Counted from the stretch's first letter, positions 1 through 11,226 are shown. The stretch is DNA of 64,000 nucleotides from Bacteroidota bacterium (GCA_003175935.1 PSRI01000138.1:1-64000), one strand, 5' to 3'. The notes: generated by a model not told the origin, from the letters alone. Made by a program: numbers and translations.

Positions 1-90
1 CCTGAATTAAAAGCTAAAAAAGGTATTCTATATAAGTACGCGAAATCTGTTTCCAACGCGGCAAAAGGATGCGTAACCGACGAATCTTAA
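1..90 (+). CDS. ilvD: Dihydroxy-acid dehydratase, C-terminal end only (5' truncated by window)
   Basis: Frame 1 reads PELKAKKGILYKYAKSVSNAAKGCVTDES*, resembling the IlvD C-terminus, directly upstream of ilvB. Confidence 0.8.
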   Translation, partial: PELKAKKGILYKYAKSVSNAAKGCVTDES

Positions 91-134
91 ACGCTAATGA
101 ATTTGTAAGAAACGGAATTCAAAAAAATAATAAA

Positions 135-1877
135 ATGAAGACAGCAGAAAATACAGCAACACTGGCACCGCCCGCAAAAAAAGAAAAAGTATCCATTACA
201 GGATCGCAGGCCGTTCTGAATGCGCTCATCGCAGAGGGTGTTGATACAATCTTCGGATATCCCGGAGGTGCAATCATGCCTATTTATGATGCGCTTTACG
301 ATTACCATGAAAAGTTGCGTCATATCCTCGTCCGTCATGAACAGGGAGGGATACACGCAGCTCAGGGTTATGCAAGAACATCTGGCGAAGTGGGAGTGGT
401 GTTCGCTACCAGTGGACCCGGTGCAACTAACCTGGTGACAGGTTTGGCAGATGCAATGATTGATAGTACCCCGGTAGTTTGTGTTACTGGTCAGGTCTTC
501 GCTCACTTATTAGGAACTGATGCATTCCAGGAAACTGATGTCATCAACATAACAACTCCTGTTACCAAATGGAATTACCAGGTAACCGATGCCAGTGAAA
601 TTCCTGAAATCATGGCGAAAGCTTTTTACATCGCAAAAAGTGGTCGCCCGGGACCTGTATTAATAGACATTACAAAGAACGCACAAATTCAAAAAATAGA
701 TTACGAAGGGTATACTCCCTGTCAGCATATCCGCAGCTACAGACCCAAGCCTATCGTCAGAAAAGAATTTGTTCGCGAAGCCGCTGCTCTTATAAATTCT
801 GCAGAAAAACCATTTGTGATTTTTGGTCAGGGTGTTATTCTGGGTAAAGCAGAAAAAGAATTCAAAAGATTCCTTGAAAAATCAGGAATACCTGCAGCCG
901 CAACAATTCTTGGATTAAGTGCGCTTCCAACAGATCATCCGCTTCATATGGGTATGTTGGGAATGCACGGAAATTATGGCCCCAATGTTTTGACGAACGA
1001 TTGCGACGTACTTATAGCAGTAGGAATGCGCTTTGATGATCGTGTTACTGGTCGTTTGGACAAATATGCAAAGCAGGCTAAAGTTATCCATTTGGATATT
1101 GATCCCGCAGAGATCGATAAGAATGTAAAAACCACAGTTGCAGTTTGGGGTGACTGTAAAGAAACATTGCCTCTCCTTACAGAATTAGTTGAGCAGAAAA
1201 AATACCCGGAATGGATCAAGAAATTCAGGGACTGCCAGCAACAGGAAGTAGACGCAGTAATAAGGGAAGAATTGAATCCAACAACTGAAGTGCTCACAAT
1301 GGGAGAAGTTGTGAAAGCAATCAACGAATTTACTGGCGGTGATGCAGTAATTGTTACGGATGTAGGTCAGCACCAAATGGTGGCTTGCCGATATGCAAAA
1401 TTCACCACAACCAAGAGCAATATTACTTCAGGAGGTTTGGGCACGATGGGTTTTGCTTTGCCCGCGGCAATTGGTGCGAAGTTCGGTGCGCCTGATCGTA
1501 CAGTGATCGCCATTATCGGGGATGGTGGATTTCAAATGACACTGCAGGAATTAGGAACAGTTATGCAATCTGAAGTTGATATTAAAATCGTCATTCTAAA
1601 TAATCAGTTCCTCGGCATGGTTCGCCAGTGGCAGCAATTATTCCACGACAAACGATATTCATTTGTTGATATTGCCAGCCCTGATTTTGTAACCGTTGCA
1701 AAAGGCTATGGCATTGAAGGAAACAAAATAAGCAAGAGAGCAGATTTGAAAGAGGCAATTGAAAAAATGCTTAACCATAATGGTTCGTACCTAATGGAAA
1801 TTATGGTAGGAAAAGAAAACAACGTATTCCCAATGGTTCCTCAGGGTTGCGGTGTCGCTGAAATCAGGTTGAAATAA
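135..1877 (+). CDS. ilvB: Acetolactate synthase large subunit (ThDP-dependent)
   Basis: GSQAVLNALIAEGVDTIFGYPGGAIMPIYDAL, RHEQGGIHAAQGYAR, GDGGFQMTLQELGT. The ORF-track start at 69 overlaps ilvD; the ATG at 135 (MKTAENTA) is more plausible. Confidence 0.95.
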   Translation: MKTAENTATLAPPAKKEKVSITGSQAVLNALIAEGVDTIFGYPGGAIMPIYDALYDYHEKLRHILVRHEQGGIHAAQGYARTSGEVGVVFATSGPGATNLVTGLADAMIDSTPVVCVTGQVFAHLLGTDAFQETDVINITTPVTKWNYQVTDASEIPEIMAKAFYIAKSGRPGPVLIDITKNAQIQKIDYEGYTPCQHIRSYRPKPIVRKEFVREAAALINSAEKPFVIFGQGVILGKAEKEFKRFLEKSGIPAAATILGLSALPTDHPLHMGMLGMHGNYGPNVLTNDCDVLIAVGMRFDDRVTGRLDKYAKQAKVIHLDIDPAEIDKNVKTTVAVWGDCKETLPLLTELVEQKKYPEWIKKFRDCQQQEVDAVIREELNPTTEVLTMGEVVKAINEFTGGDAVIVTDVGQHQMVACRYAKFTTTKSNITSGGLGTMGFALPAAIGAKFGAPDRTVIAIIGDGGFQMTLQELGTVMQSEVDIKIVILNNQFLGMVRQWQQLFHDKRYSFVDIASPDFVTVAKGYGIEGNKISKRADLKEAIEKMLNHNGSYLMEIMVGKENNVFPMVPQGCGVAEIRLK

Positions 1878-1919
1878 AAGGGAAAAGCTATTTCTGAATT
1901 CTGATCAAAAAAAAATTTT

Positions 1920-2510
1920 ATGCTAAAACAGGAATATACGATCACAGTTTATACGGAAAATCATATCGGGTTGCTAAACCGCATCGCGATCATTTTTTCC
2001 AGGAGAAAAATTAATGTAGATAGCCTGAATACTTCTCCGTCAGAAGTTGAAGGAATCCACAGGTTCACTATTGTCATCAACGAATTCGAAGACACAGTGA
2101 AAAAGCTGGTTCGTCAAATTGAAAAACAGGTAGAAGTATTAAAAGCCTATTACAATACCAACGAAGAAATCGTTTGGCAGGAACTGGCCCTGTACAAAGT
2201 TTCTACAGATGAAATCGCAGAAAAAGTTAAAGTTGAACGCCTGCTCCGTGAAAATGGCGCAAGGGCGGTAGTGATTCGTAAAGACTATACCATTTTTGAA
2301 ACCTCCGGTCACCGTGAAGAAACTGAAAAACTGGTAGAAGTATTGGAACCATACGGACTGATAGAATTTGTGCGAAGCGCAAGAGTTGCAATTATTAAAG
2401 CAAGTAAAGGCTTCCATGAAAAACTTAAGGAATTCGAAGAAGTTGAACCAGGTGCTGAAATCGTGGAGAATGAATTCCTGGACAAACAGGATGAAGTTTT
2501 TTCAATGTAA
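1920..2510 (+). CDS. ilvN: Acetolactate synthase small (regulatory, ACT domain) subunit
   Basis: N-terminal ACT domain YTITVYTENHIGLLNRIAIIFSRRKINVDSLNTSPSEVEGIHRFTIV; directly follows ilvB. Confidence 0.93.
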   Translation: MLKQEYTITVYTENHIGLLNRIAIIFSRRKINVDSLNTSPSEVEGIHRFTIVINEFEDTVKKLVRQIEKQVEVLKAYYNTNEEIVWQELALYKVSTDEIAEKVKVERLLRENGARAVVIRKDYTIFETSGHREETEKLVEVLEPYGLIEFVRSARVAIIKASKGFHEKLKEFEEVEPGAEIVENEFLDKQDEVFSM

Positions 2511-2570
2511 AATAATTCTATAAAAATCACCATAAGAAAATTCAAAAATTAACTCTCTAAAAAAACAATC

Positions 2571-3665
2571 ATGGCAAAATTAAATTTCGGGGGCGTAGAA
2601 GAAAATGTAGTGACACGTGAAGAGTTTCCATTGGCAAAGGCACAAGAGGTATTGAAAAATGAAACTATTGCAGTCATTGGATATGGAGTTCAGGGACCCG
2701 GACAGGCGCTCAATCAGCGTGACAATGGTATTAATGTAATTATCGGACAAAGAAAAAATTCCAAGACCTGGGATAAAGCAGTAAAGGATGGATTCGTTCC
2801 TGGCGAAACGCTGTTTGAAATTGAAGAAGCTCTGCAACGTGGAACCATCATTTGTTATCTTCTGAGCGATGCTGCTCAAATTGAATTGTGGCCCACAGTA
2901 AAAAAACATCTTACTGCAGGCAAAGCACTATACTTCTCACACGGTTTTGGAATTACATTCAATAGCCAAACCGGAATTGTTCCTCCTAAAGATGTAGACG
3001 TATTTCTGGTTGCTCCAAAAGGATCAGGTACTTCTCTCCGCAGAATGTTCCTCCAGGGACGCGGTCTCAATAGTTCTTATGCCATCTTCCAGGATGCTAC
3101 GGGAAAGGCTAAAGAAAGAGTAGTCGCACTCGGAATCGCAGTTGGCAGTGGATACTTGTTTGAAACAGATTTTAAAAAAGAAGTTTATTCAGATCTTACT
3201 GGAGAGCGTGGTACACTTATGGGCGCCATCCAGGGAATTTTTGCAGCTCAATACGATGTGTTGCGTAAGAAAGGTCATACCCCTTCTGAAGCATTCAATG
3301 AAACCGTAGAAGAACTCACTCAGTCATTAATGCCACTCGTTGCTGAAAATGGAATGGACTGGATGTATGCCAATTGTTCTACAACTGCTCAAAGAGGTGC
3401 ACTCGACTGGTGGAAAAAATTCAGGGATGCAACAGCTCCTGTGTTCAATGAACTTTACGAGAGCGTTGCTGCAGGAAAAGAATCTCAGAGATCCATTGAT
3501 TCCAATAGTCAGCCCGACTATCGCGAAAAACTTGAAGCGGAACTTAAGGAATTGCGTGAAAGTGAAATGTGGCAGGCAGGAAAAACAGTTAGAAGTCTGA
3601 GACCAGAAAATCAAAAACCTTCAGAAGAAGGCATCAAACTTCCAAAAACAGAAAAAGTAGGATAA
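2571..3665 (+). CDS. ilvC: Ketol-acid reductoisomerase
   Basis: IAVIGYGVQGPGQALNQRDNGINVIIGQR Rossmann motif; VAPKGSGTSLRRMF; position in ilv cluster. Confidence 0.94.
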   Translation: MAKLNFGGVEENVVTREEFPLAKAQEVLKNETIAVIGYGVQGPGQALNQRDNGINVIIGQRKNSKTWDKAVKDGFVPGETLFEIEEALQRGTIICYLLSDAAQIELWPTVKKHLTAGKALYFSHGFGITFNSQTGIVPPKDVDVFLVAPKGSGTSLRRMFLQGRGLNSSYAIFQDATGKAKERVVALGIAVGSGYLFETDFKKEVYSDLTGERGTLMGAIQGIFAAQYDVLRKKGHTPSEAFNETVEELTQSLMPLVAENGMDWMYANCSTTAQRGALDWWKKFRDATAPVFNELYESVAAGKESQRSIDSNSQPDYREKLEAELKELRESEMWQAGKTVRSLRPENQKPSEEGIKLPKTEKVG

Positions 3666-3703
3666 TCATAGCGGCTCATATTCCCGTTATGCAATTTTAT
3701 ATT

Positions 3704-4957
3704 ATGAAAACAACGCAATCAAGACACACGCTTGAATTCTCCAAGGCAGCAGAGCGATTGAAAAAAGTGGTTTACAGAACACCACTCACTTACAATCATA
3801 ATCTTTCGAGGAAATTTCAGTGTAATGTCTATTTGAAAAGAGAAGATCTGCAAATAGTAAGATCCTACAAATTGAGGGGAGCTTACAATATGATGGCCAG
3901 CCTTCCTGATGAACAAATTCGCAAAGGAGTGGTTTGCGCAAGCGCGGGAAATCATGCTCAGGGCTTTGCATACAGCTGCAAAAAACTCAATATCAAAGGC
4001 GTTGTTTTCATGCCCATTATCACGCCCAAACAAAAAGTAAATCAAACTAAAATGTTTGGTGATGATCATATCGAAATAAAACTGGTGGGAGATACTTATG
4101 ATGATTGCGCTGCAGCTGCCAAAGAATATACCGTTCAAAAAGGAATGACATTCATTCCCCCCTTCGATGATTATAGAATTATTGAAGGACAGGGAACAGT
4201 GGGCCTTGAAATTCTCGAAGATCAGTCTCAAATAGATTTTCTTTTTGTGCCAGTTGGTGGCGGTGGTTTGAGTTCTGGTGTTGGTTCTTATTTTAAAACG
4301 TTTAGCCAGCATACAAAAATTATTGGACTTGAACCCGAGGGTGCACCATCCATGAAGAGAGCGCTGGAAGAGGGGCACCCCGTGGTTTTGAGCGAAATTG
4401 ACCGGTTTGTTGATGGAGCTGCAGTAAAAAGAGTTGGAGATATCACTTTTTCTATATGCAAAGAAGTATTGGATGAAATGGTGCTCGTTCCGGAAGGGAA
4501 AATTTGTTCAACAATCCTGAAACTCTATAATGAGGATGCTATAGTTGTAGAACCAGCGGGTGCCCTTTCAATATCTGCCCTGGACTTTTTTGCGGATCAG
4601 ATCAAAGGCAAAACTGTGGTTTGTATTGTGAGCGGAAGCAATAACGATATCGACCGTATGCCCGAAATAAAAGAGCGATCGCTTCAATTTGAGGGACTTA
4701 AGCACTATTTCCTGATCCGATTTGCACAAAGACCGGGAGCGCTGAAAGAGTTTGTGAATTACGTTTTGGGGCCAGATGATGACATTACCAGGTTTGAATA
4801 CATGCAGAAAACTAATAAGGAGACCGGCCCGGCCCTGGTAGGCATCGAACTTCAAAATCGCAGCGATTATGAAGTTTTACTGGAAAAAATGAGGAGCAGG
4901 CACATCGACTTTTCTGAAATTAACAAGGATGACAAGCTGTTTGGATACCTGGTTTAA
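3704..4957 (+). CDS. ilvA: Threonine ammonia-lyase (threonine dehydratase)
   Basis: VYLKREDLQIVRSYKLRGAYNMM (PLP Lys), VGGGGLSSGVGSYFK, C-terminal ACT-like region; ATG at 3704 preferred over 3689. Confidence 0.93.
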   Translation: MKTTQSRHTLEFSKAAERLKKVVYRTPLTYNHNLSRKFQCNVYLKREDLQIVRSYKLRGAYNMMASLPDEQIRKGVVCASAGNHAQGFAYSCKKLNIKGVVFMPIITPKQKVNQTKMFGDDHIEIKLVGDTYDDCAAAAKEYTVQKGMTFIPPFDDYRIIEGQGTVGLEILEDQSQIDFLFVPVGGGGLSSGVGSYFKTFSQHTKIIGLEPEGAPSMKRALEEGHPVVLSEIDRFVDGAAVKRVGDITFSICKEVLDEMVLVPEGKICSTILKLYNEDAIVVEPAGALSISALDFFADQIKGKTVVCIVSGSNNDIDRMPEIKERSLQFEGLKHYFLIRFAQRPGALKEFVNYVLGPDDDITRFEYMQKTNKETGPALVGIELQNRSDYEVLLEKMRSRHIDFSEINKDDKLFGYLV

Positions 4958-4963
4958 AGCTAT

Positions 4964-4980
4964 CCACAATCATGTGGGAA
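4964..4980 (+). terminator. Possible hairpin after ilvA (CCACA-ATCA-TGTGG)
   Basis: 5-bp GC-containing stem, 4-nt loop, followed by GAAATTTTCT; weak T tract. Confidence 0.35.
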
Positions 4981-5108
4981 ATTTTCTGCTAGGTTCTTTA
5001 ATGGGATCATTTTTTTCAGTATTTTTATATAACGGCTTGCCATTGGTTTTAGAATATATATAATTTTTCGCTTAATTTTTTGATATTTTTTAAACCCCTA
5101 CTGTGATT

Positions 5109-8100
5109 ATGGTGAGCAATGGATTATATTCTCCGGAATTCGAACGGGATGCCTGTGGAATCGGCTTCGTGGCCAATATCAAGGGCAACAAATCGCATCA
5201 GATCATTTCTGATGCTTTGACTGTTTTGGAGAACATGGAGCATCGTGGTGCATGCGGATGTGAAAACAATACCGGAGACGGAGCCGGAATTATGATCCAG
5301 ACTCCGCACGAATTCTTTTTCGACGAATGCGTAAAGCTGGGCGTCCATCTTCCTTCTTACGGCCGTTATGGCGTTGGCGTAATTTTCTACCCTCGCGAAA
5401 TAAAATTGCGAGAGGAGTGTCGCGATATATTTAATCGTGCAGCAGAAAAACTGGGACTCGAAGTTCTCACTTATCGTAAAGTCCCTGTAAATCCATCCGG
5501 GGTTGGCGCTACTGCACTTTCGGTGGAACCGGAAATGGAACAGGTTTTCATAGCATGTCCGGATCATATTTCAAATCCAATCGATTTTGAAAGAAAACTT
5601 TTTGTGCTTCGCAATTATGCAAGTCACACAATAAACAATACCGTAAAAAAAGATGCCATTGGATTTTACATTGCATCTCTCTCATATAAAACAGTTGTTT
5701 ACAAAGGGCAGCTTACAAGCCTGCAGGTAAGAAATTATTTTCCCGACCTGAATAACAAAAGGGTGGTTAGTGCATTCGGATTGATCCACTCTCGCTTTGC
5801 AACAAATACTTTCCCTTCCTGGAAATTGGCTCAGCCATTCCGTTACATTGCTCACAACGGTGAAATCAATACACTACAGGGAAACCTGAACTGGCTTAAA
5901 ACCAGCGAACGGGGTTTCACTTCTCCCTATTTCACCAAGGAAGAAATGGAAATGCTTCTTCCAATTGTTACAGGTGGTCAGTCTGATTCTGCATGCCTGG
6001 ATAACATGATCGAACTACTTACTCTCACCGGCAGATCACTTCCTCATGTTATGATGATGTTGATTCCGGAAGCGTGGGATGGAAACGATCAGATGGATCC
6101 TGTTAAAAAAGCATTCTACGAATATCACGGCTCTATTATGGAGCCATGGGATGGACCTGCTTCCATTTCATTTACTGATGGAAAAATAATTGGCGCTACG
6201 CTCGACAGAAATGGTCTGCGTCCATCGAGATATTGTGTTACGCATGATGACAGAGTGATCATGGCGTCTGAAACCGGAGCGCTTCCAGTTGATCCAAGAA
6301 TTGTAAAAGAAAAGGGAAGACTTCAACCTGGAAAAATGTTTGTGGTGGACATGGAACAGGGCCGTATCATAAGCGATACGGAACTCAAACAAAAAATTTG
6401 TACACAGAAACCATACGGTGACTGGCTGAATCAATACAAGATTCGCATGGAAGAACTGGATGAACCAAGAGTTACATTCACGCACCTTTCCGACGAGTCT
6501 GTATTCAAATATCAAAAGGCTTTCGGTTACTCACGCGAAGATTTGGAAATGCTTATCAAACCCATGGCGCTTGAAGGAAAAGAACCCGTGGGGTCGATGG
6601 GGAGTGATGTGCCTCTCGCTATTTTATCCGACGAGCCACAACATTTGAGTAGTTATTTCAAACAATTATTCGCACAGGTTACCAATCCGCCTATTGATCC
6701 AATTCGTGAGAGACTTGTAATGAGTCTTGCTTCTTACGTTGGTAATAACGGCAATCTTTTGGACGAAGATCCGCGCCACTGTCATACTGTAGCTCTTAAA
6801 CATCCAATTCTTACCAGTAAAGAATTAGAAAAGCTCCGCAGTATCGATACCGGCATTTTCCAGGCAAAGACTTTGCAGACTTATTTCAGGGCCGATGGAA
6901 AACCCGGCTCTTTAAAAGCGGGTATTGACAGACTTTGCAGATATGCTGTTGATGCAGTTGAAGATGGATTTGAAGTTTTAATACTTTCAGATCGTGCGAT
7001 AGATTCTGAGCACGCTGCAATTCCTTCTTTGCTTGCAACTGCTGCAGTTCATCACCATCTCATTCGGAAAGGACTTCGTGGTGAAGTTGGTTTGGTTATA
7101 GAAGCCGGAGATGTTTGGGAAGTTCATCATTTTGCCTGCCTTATTGGATTTGGTGCAACAGCCATCAATCCATACCTGGCAATGGCCACCATCCGCAACA
7201 TGAAGTCTTCGGGTACATTAGAAACAGAATTAGACTGGGACTCACTCAGAAAAAATTATATCAAAGCCATTAATGACGGCTTATTGAAAGTATTCTCTAA
7301 AATGGGAATCTCTACTTTCCAATCATACCAGGGAGCTCAAATATTTGAAATCCTTGGATTGAACAAACAAGTAGTGGAGAAATATTTTACGGGAGCAGTT
7401 TCAAGAATTGAAGGAATTGGTTTGGATGAAATCGCGAAGGAAGCTCTTGCGAAACATTTCCTCGCCTTCAATAGAAAAAATATTCCTTCAGATGCTTTGC
7501 CTACAGGTGGCATTTATCAATGGAAACGCAAGGGTGAATTCCATTTATTTAATCCTCAGTCCATTCACCTGTTGCAATATTCAACAAGGATGGGAGACTA
7601 TTCCATCTTCAAAAAATATTCAAAGGTCATTAACGATCAGACTGAGAAAGCCTGTACGCTCAGAAGTTTGTTGGAGTTCAAAAGAAACAGGCCCTCCATT
7701 CCAATTGAAGAAGTAGAACCTGCTGAAAGTATTTATAAAAGATTTGCTACAGGCGCAATGTCGTTCGGATCCATTTCATGGGAAGCTCATACTACTCTTG
7801 CGATTGCAATGAATCGTCTGGGGGGAAAGAGTAATACCGGAGAAGGCGGTGAAGATGATAAACGTTATGATAAACTTCCAAATGGAGATTCGATGCGTTC
7901 TGCGATCAAGCAGGTTGCATCTGCCCGATTTGGCGTAACCAGCTTATATCTCACAGAAGCAGATGAGTTGCAAATCAAAATGGCGCAGGGCGCCAAACCT
8001 GGAGAAGGTGGGCAATTACCTGGCCATAAAGTCGACGACTGGATTGGGAAAGTAAGACATTCTACTCCGGGAGTTGGTTTGATTTCTCCTCCTCCGCATC

Positions 8101-9641
8101 ACGATATTTATTCTATTGAAGATCTGGCGCAATTAATTTATGATTTGAAAAATGCAAATCGCCAGGCACGCATCAGTGTAAAACTGGTTTCAAAAGCAGG
8201 GGTGGGAACTATTGCTGCAGGTGTAACCAAAGCAAAAGCTGATGTGGTTTTGATTGCTGGTCATGATGGAGGCACAGGTGCATCACCGATGAGCTCCATT
8301 AAACATGCAGGTCTTCCCTGGGAACTTGGTCTTGCGGAAACCCATCAAACGCTTGTAAAAAATCGCTTACGCAGCCGCGTTATAGTACAGGCAGACGGAC
8401 AAATGAGAACAGGAAGAGATATCGCAATTGCTACTTTGCTTGGCGCCGAAGAATGGGGTATTGCAACTGCAGCACTTGTTGTTGAAGGTTGTATCATGAT
8501 GCGCAAATGTCATATGAATACCTGTCCTGTAGGTGTAGCAACACAGGATCCTGAACTCCGTAAAAGATTTACCGGCGATGCGCAACATGTGGTGAACTTC
8601 TTCAAGTTTATTACCCAGGAATTGCGGGAGATTATGGCGGAGCTTGGATTTAGAACTGTAAATGAAATGGTGGGGCAGGTAGATTCGCTTTGCAGAAGGG
8701 AAGAAATCAATCACTGGAAATTTAAAAACGTAGATCTGTCTCCAGTACTTTATAAAGAACCTGATTCATTATATACAGGTTTATATCGCCAGGAAGACCA
8801 GGATCATGGCATCAGTGATGTTTTAGATTGGAAACTGCTGGACAAAGCAAAAGTTGCGATAGAAAATAGAGAAGCAGTGTCAGGAAATTTCATTATAAAG
8901 AATACAGATCGCACCGTTGGAACTATTCTTTCCAACGAGATAACTAAAAAATATAAAGCAGCCGGCCTGCCCGATGATACTGTTCACTTCAGGTTCAATG
9001 GAACGGCAGGACAAAGTTTTGGAGCTTTCGCCACGCATGGCCTGACTTTGGAACTCGAAGGTGATGCGAACGACTATTTTGGAAAAGGACTAAGCGGAGC
9101 CAGACTCATTGTATATCCACCGAAAGAAGCTGCTTATGTTGCAGAAGAAAATATCATCATTGGTAATGTGGCATTTTATGGTGCCACTGCAGGCGAGGCT
9201 TTCATTCGCGGAAAAGCTGGTGAAAGATTTAGTGTCAGAAACTCTGGTGCCAGTGTTGTGGTTGAAGGAGTGGGTGATCATGGTTGCGAATACATGACCG
9301 GAGGAAGAGTTGTGATTCTGGGTGATACCGGAAGAAATTTCGCTGCGGGTATGAGTGGTGGTATCGCGTATGTATACGACGTGAAAGGTCAATTCGCATC
9401 AAATTGTAATAAAGAAATGGTTGACCTGGAATCTATCAGCAATGGAGATTCCCAGGAACTGCAGGACATGATCCTGCAACATTATGCACATACCGACAGT
9501 ACCGTTGCAAAATTCATTCTGGACGATTTTGAAAATCAGTTAAAGAATTTTGTGAAAGTCTTCCCGCGCGATTACAAGAAAGCATTGCAGGAGAGAGGGG
9601 AGAAAGTAAAGGTGGAATCGAAAGTGAAAACAAAAAAATAA
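5109..9641 (+). CDS. gltB: Glutamate synthase large subunit
   Basis: RDACGIGFVANIKG class II GATase N-terminus, Glu_synthase core GGKSNTGEGGEDDKRY, C-terminal GXGXG domain; ATG at 5109 preferred over GTG at 5103. Confidence 0.96.
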   Translation: MVSNGLYSPEFERDACGIGFVANIKGNKSHQIISDALTVLENMEHRGACGCENNTGDGAGIMIQTPHEFFFDECVKLGVHLPSYGRYGVGVIFYPREIKLREECRDIFNRAAEKLGLEVLTYRKVPVNPSGVGATALSVEPEMEQVFIACPDHISNPIDFERKLFVLRNYASHTINNTVKKDAIGFYIASLSYKTVVYKGQLTSLQVRNYFPDLNNKRVVSAFGLIHSRFATNTFPSWKLAQPFRYIAHNGEINTLQGNLNWLKTSERGFTSPYFTKEEMEMLLPIVTGGQSDSACLDNMIELLTLTGRSLPHVMMMLIPEAWDGNDQMDPVKKAFYEYHGSIMEPWDGPASISFTDGKIIGATLDRNGLRPSRYCVTHDDRVIMASETGALPVDPRIVKEKGRLQPGKMFVVDMEQGRIISDTELKQKICTQKPYGDWLNQYKIRMEELDEPRVTFTHLSDESVFKYQKAFGYSREDLEMLIKPMALEGKEPVGSMGSDVPLAILSDEPQHLSSYFKQLFAQVTNPPIDPIRERLVMSLASYVGNNGNLLDEDPRHCHTVALKHPILTSKELEKLRSIDTGIFQAKTLQTYFRADGKPGSLKAGIDRLCRYAVDAVEDGFEVLILSDRAIDSEHAAIPSLLATAAVHHHLIRKGLRGEVGLVIEAGDVWEVHHFACLIGFGATAINPYLAMATIRNMKSSGTLETELDWDSLRKNYIKAINDGLLKVFSKMGISTFQSYQGAQIFEILGLNKQVVEKYFTGAVSRIEGIGLDEIAKEALAKHFLAFNRKNIPSDALPTGGIYQWKRKGEFHLFNPQSIHLLQYSTRMGDYSIFKKYSKVINDQTEKACTLRSLLEFKRNRPSIPIEEVEPAESIYKRFATGAMSFGSISWEAHTTLAIAMNRLGGKSNTGEGGEDDKRYDKLPNGDSMRSAIKQVASARFGVTSLYLTEADELQIKMAQGAKPGEGGQLPGHKVDDWIGKVRHSTPGVGLISPPPHHDIYSIEDLAQLIYDLKNANRQARISVKLVSKAGVGTIAAGVTKAKADVVLIAGHDGGTGASPMSSIKHAGLPWELGLAETHQTLVKNRLRSRVIVQADGQMRTGRDIAIATLLGAEEWGIATAALVVEGCIMMRKCHMNTCPVGVATQDPELRKRFTGDAQHVVNFFKFITQELREIMAELGFRTVNEMVGQVDSLCRREEINHWKFKNVDLSPVLYKEPDSLYTGLYRQEDQDHGISDVLDWKLLDKAKVAIENREAVSGNFIIKNTDRTVGTILSNEITKKYKAAGLPDDTVHFRFNGTAGQSFGAFATHGLTLELEGDANDYFGKGLSGARLIVYPPKEAAYVAEENIIIGNVAFYGATAGEAFIRGKAGERFSVRNSGASVVVEGVGDHGCEYMTGGRVVILGDTGRNFAAGMSGGIAYVYDVKGQFASNCNKEMVDLESISNGDSQELQDMILQHYAHTDSTVAKFILDDFENQLKNFVKVFPRDYKKALQERGEKVKVESKVKTKK

Positions 9642-9693
9642 TCTGATCAGGATTTTCGGAAGAAAAATTGATCGTAAAACAGCGTAGTACAGA

Positions 9694-11199
9694 ATGGGCA
9701 AACCAACGGCATTCATGGAGTTTTCAAGAGAGCTTCCCCATAAGAGACCTGTAGGGGAGAGGTTGAAAGACTACAAAGAATTTATTGAACGCTATAGCGA
9801 TGAAAAGCTCAATCAGCAGTCATCGCGATGCATGAATTGTGGCATTCCTTTTTGTCATAGTGGATGTCCTTTAGGCAATATCATTCCTGAATTCAATGAT
9901 GCGGTTTCGAGAAAGAGTTGGAAAGAGGCGTATGAAATTTTATCATCCACCAACAACTTCCCTGAATTCACGGGAAGGATTTGTCCGGCCCCCTGCGAAA
10001 CAGCTTGTGTGCTGGGAATTAATCAACCAGCAGTTGCTATTGAAGAAATTGAGAGACATATTATAGAGATAGCGTTTGAGAAAGGATTTGTAAAACCCAG
10101 GAAACCTTCATTACGCACTGGTAAAAAAGTCGCAGTTATTGGATCCGGACCGGCGGGCCTGGCTGTAGCCGCTCAATTAAATTATGCAGGCCACGTGGTG
10201 ACAGTATTTGAAAGAGATGATCAGCCAGGAGGTCTCTTACGGTACGGGATACCCGACTTCAAATTGGAGAAATGGGTGGTCACACGCAGAATTGAATTAT
10301 TGCAAGAGGAAGGTGTAGTTTTCAAATGCCATGCAAATGTTGGAGTGAATGTTAGTCTGAACGATTTGCTTCGTGAATATAATGCCGTGGTGCTTGCGGG
10401 AGGATCAACGACTCCCAGAGATTTAAATATACCTGGAAGGGACTTGAAGGGAGTTTATTTTGCGATGGAATTTTTAAAACAACAAAATAAGAGAATCGCG
10501 GGACTGGATCCACTGGCAGGAGCACAGGTGGAAAGTAATATCTATCACGAATTGCTAAGCGCAAAAGGAAAAAATGTAGTAGTAATAGGTGGGGGTGATA
10601 CGGGTAGCGACTGTGTGGGAACCTCAAACAGGCATGGCGCTGAAACAGTAACACAATTTGAACTGATGCCGATGCCGCCTTCAGAAAGAACAGAATTCAT
10701 GCCCTGGCCCAGTTATCCAATGATTTTAAAAACTTCTTCTTCGCATGAAGAAGGTTGTGAAAGAAGTTGGGCAGTCGCAACAAAAGAATTTATATCCGAT
10801 GGAAATGGAAATTTAGTCGGACTAAAAATCGTGGATTTAGAATGGAAGTTTACAGAAGATGGCAGGCCTGCAAAATTTGTTGAGATCCCGGAAACTGAAA
10901 AAATAATTGATTGCGATCTTGCGTTGCTTGCGATGGGATTTGTACATCCGCAGCACGAGGGAATGATACAGGAACTGGGTGTTGATTTGGATGATAGAGG
11001 TAACGTAAAGGCGGGAGAAAAAAGTTTTCAAACCAATATTTCAAAGGTATTTACCTGCGGAGATATGCGCCGTGGCCAGTCACTTGTTGTGTGGGCTATA
11101 AGCGAAGGAAGGGAATGCGCAAGAAAAGTAGATGAATTTCTGATGGGTAGTTCCTTACTGGAAGCGAGGGATGCTTCCTTATTAAGCAAGGCTGTCTAA
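9694..11199 (+). CDS. gltD: Glutamate synthase small subunit
   Basis: SSRCMNCGIPFCHSGCPLGNIIPEFND Cys cluster; KKVAVIGSGPAGLAVAAQL; follows gltB. Confidence 0.96.
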   Translation: MGKPTAFMEFSRELPHKRPVGERLKDYKEFIERYSDEKLNQQSSRCMNCGIPFCHSGCPLGNIIPEFNDAVSRKSWKEAYEILSSTNNFPEFTGRICPAPCETACVLGINQPAVAIEEIERHIIEIAFEKGFVKPRKPSLRTGKKVAVIGSGPAGLAVAAQLNYAGHVVTVFERDDQPGGLLRYGIPDFKLEKWVVTRRIELLQEEGVVFKCHANVGVNVSLNDLLREYNAVVLAGGSTTPRDLNIPGRDLKGVYFAMEFLKQQNKRIAGLDPLAGAQVESNIYHELLSAKGKNVVVIGGGDTGSDCVGTSNRHGAETVTQFELMPMPPSERTEFMPWPSYPMILKTSSSHEEGCERSWAVATKEFISDGNGNLVGLKIVDLEWKFTEDGRPAKFVEIPETEKIIDCDLALLAMGFVHPQHEGMIQELGVDLDDRGNVKAGEKSFQTNISKVFTCGDMRRGQSLVVWAISEGRECARKVDEFLMGSSLLEARDASLLSKAV

Positions 11200-11226
11200 A
11201 CCAGCAATAGTGTTTTCTCATGTCAT

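Noticed and set aside
69-134. ORF-track N-terminal extension of ilvB
   Set aside because: Overlaps the ilvD C-terminus and does not resemble an ALS N-terminus; ATG at 135 fits better.
3719-4378. 219-aa minus-strand ORF opposite ilvA
   Set aside because: Shadow ORF of a well-supported gene; Cys/His/Phe-rich composition with no recognisable family.
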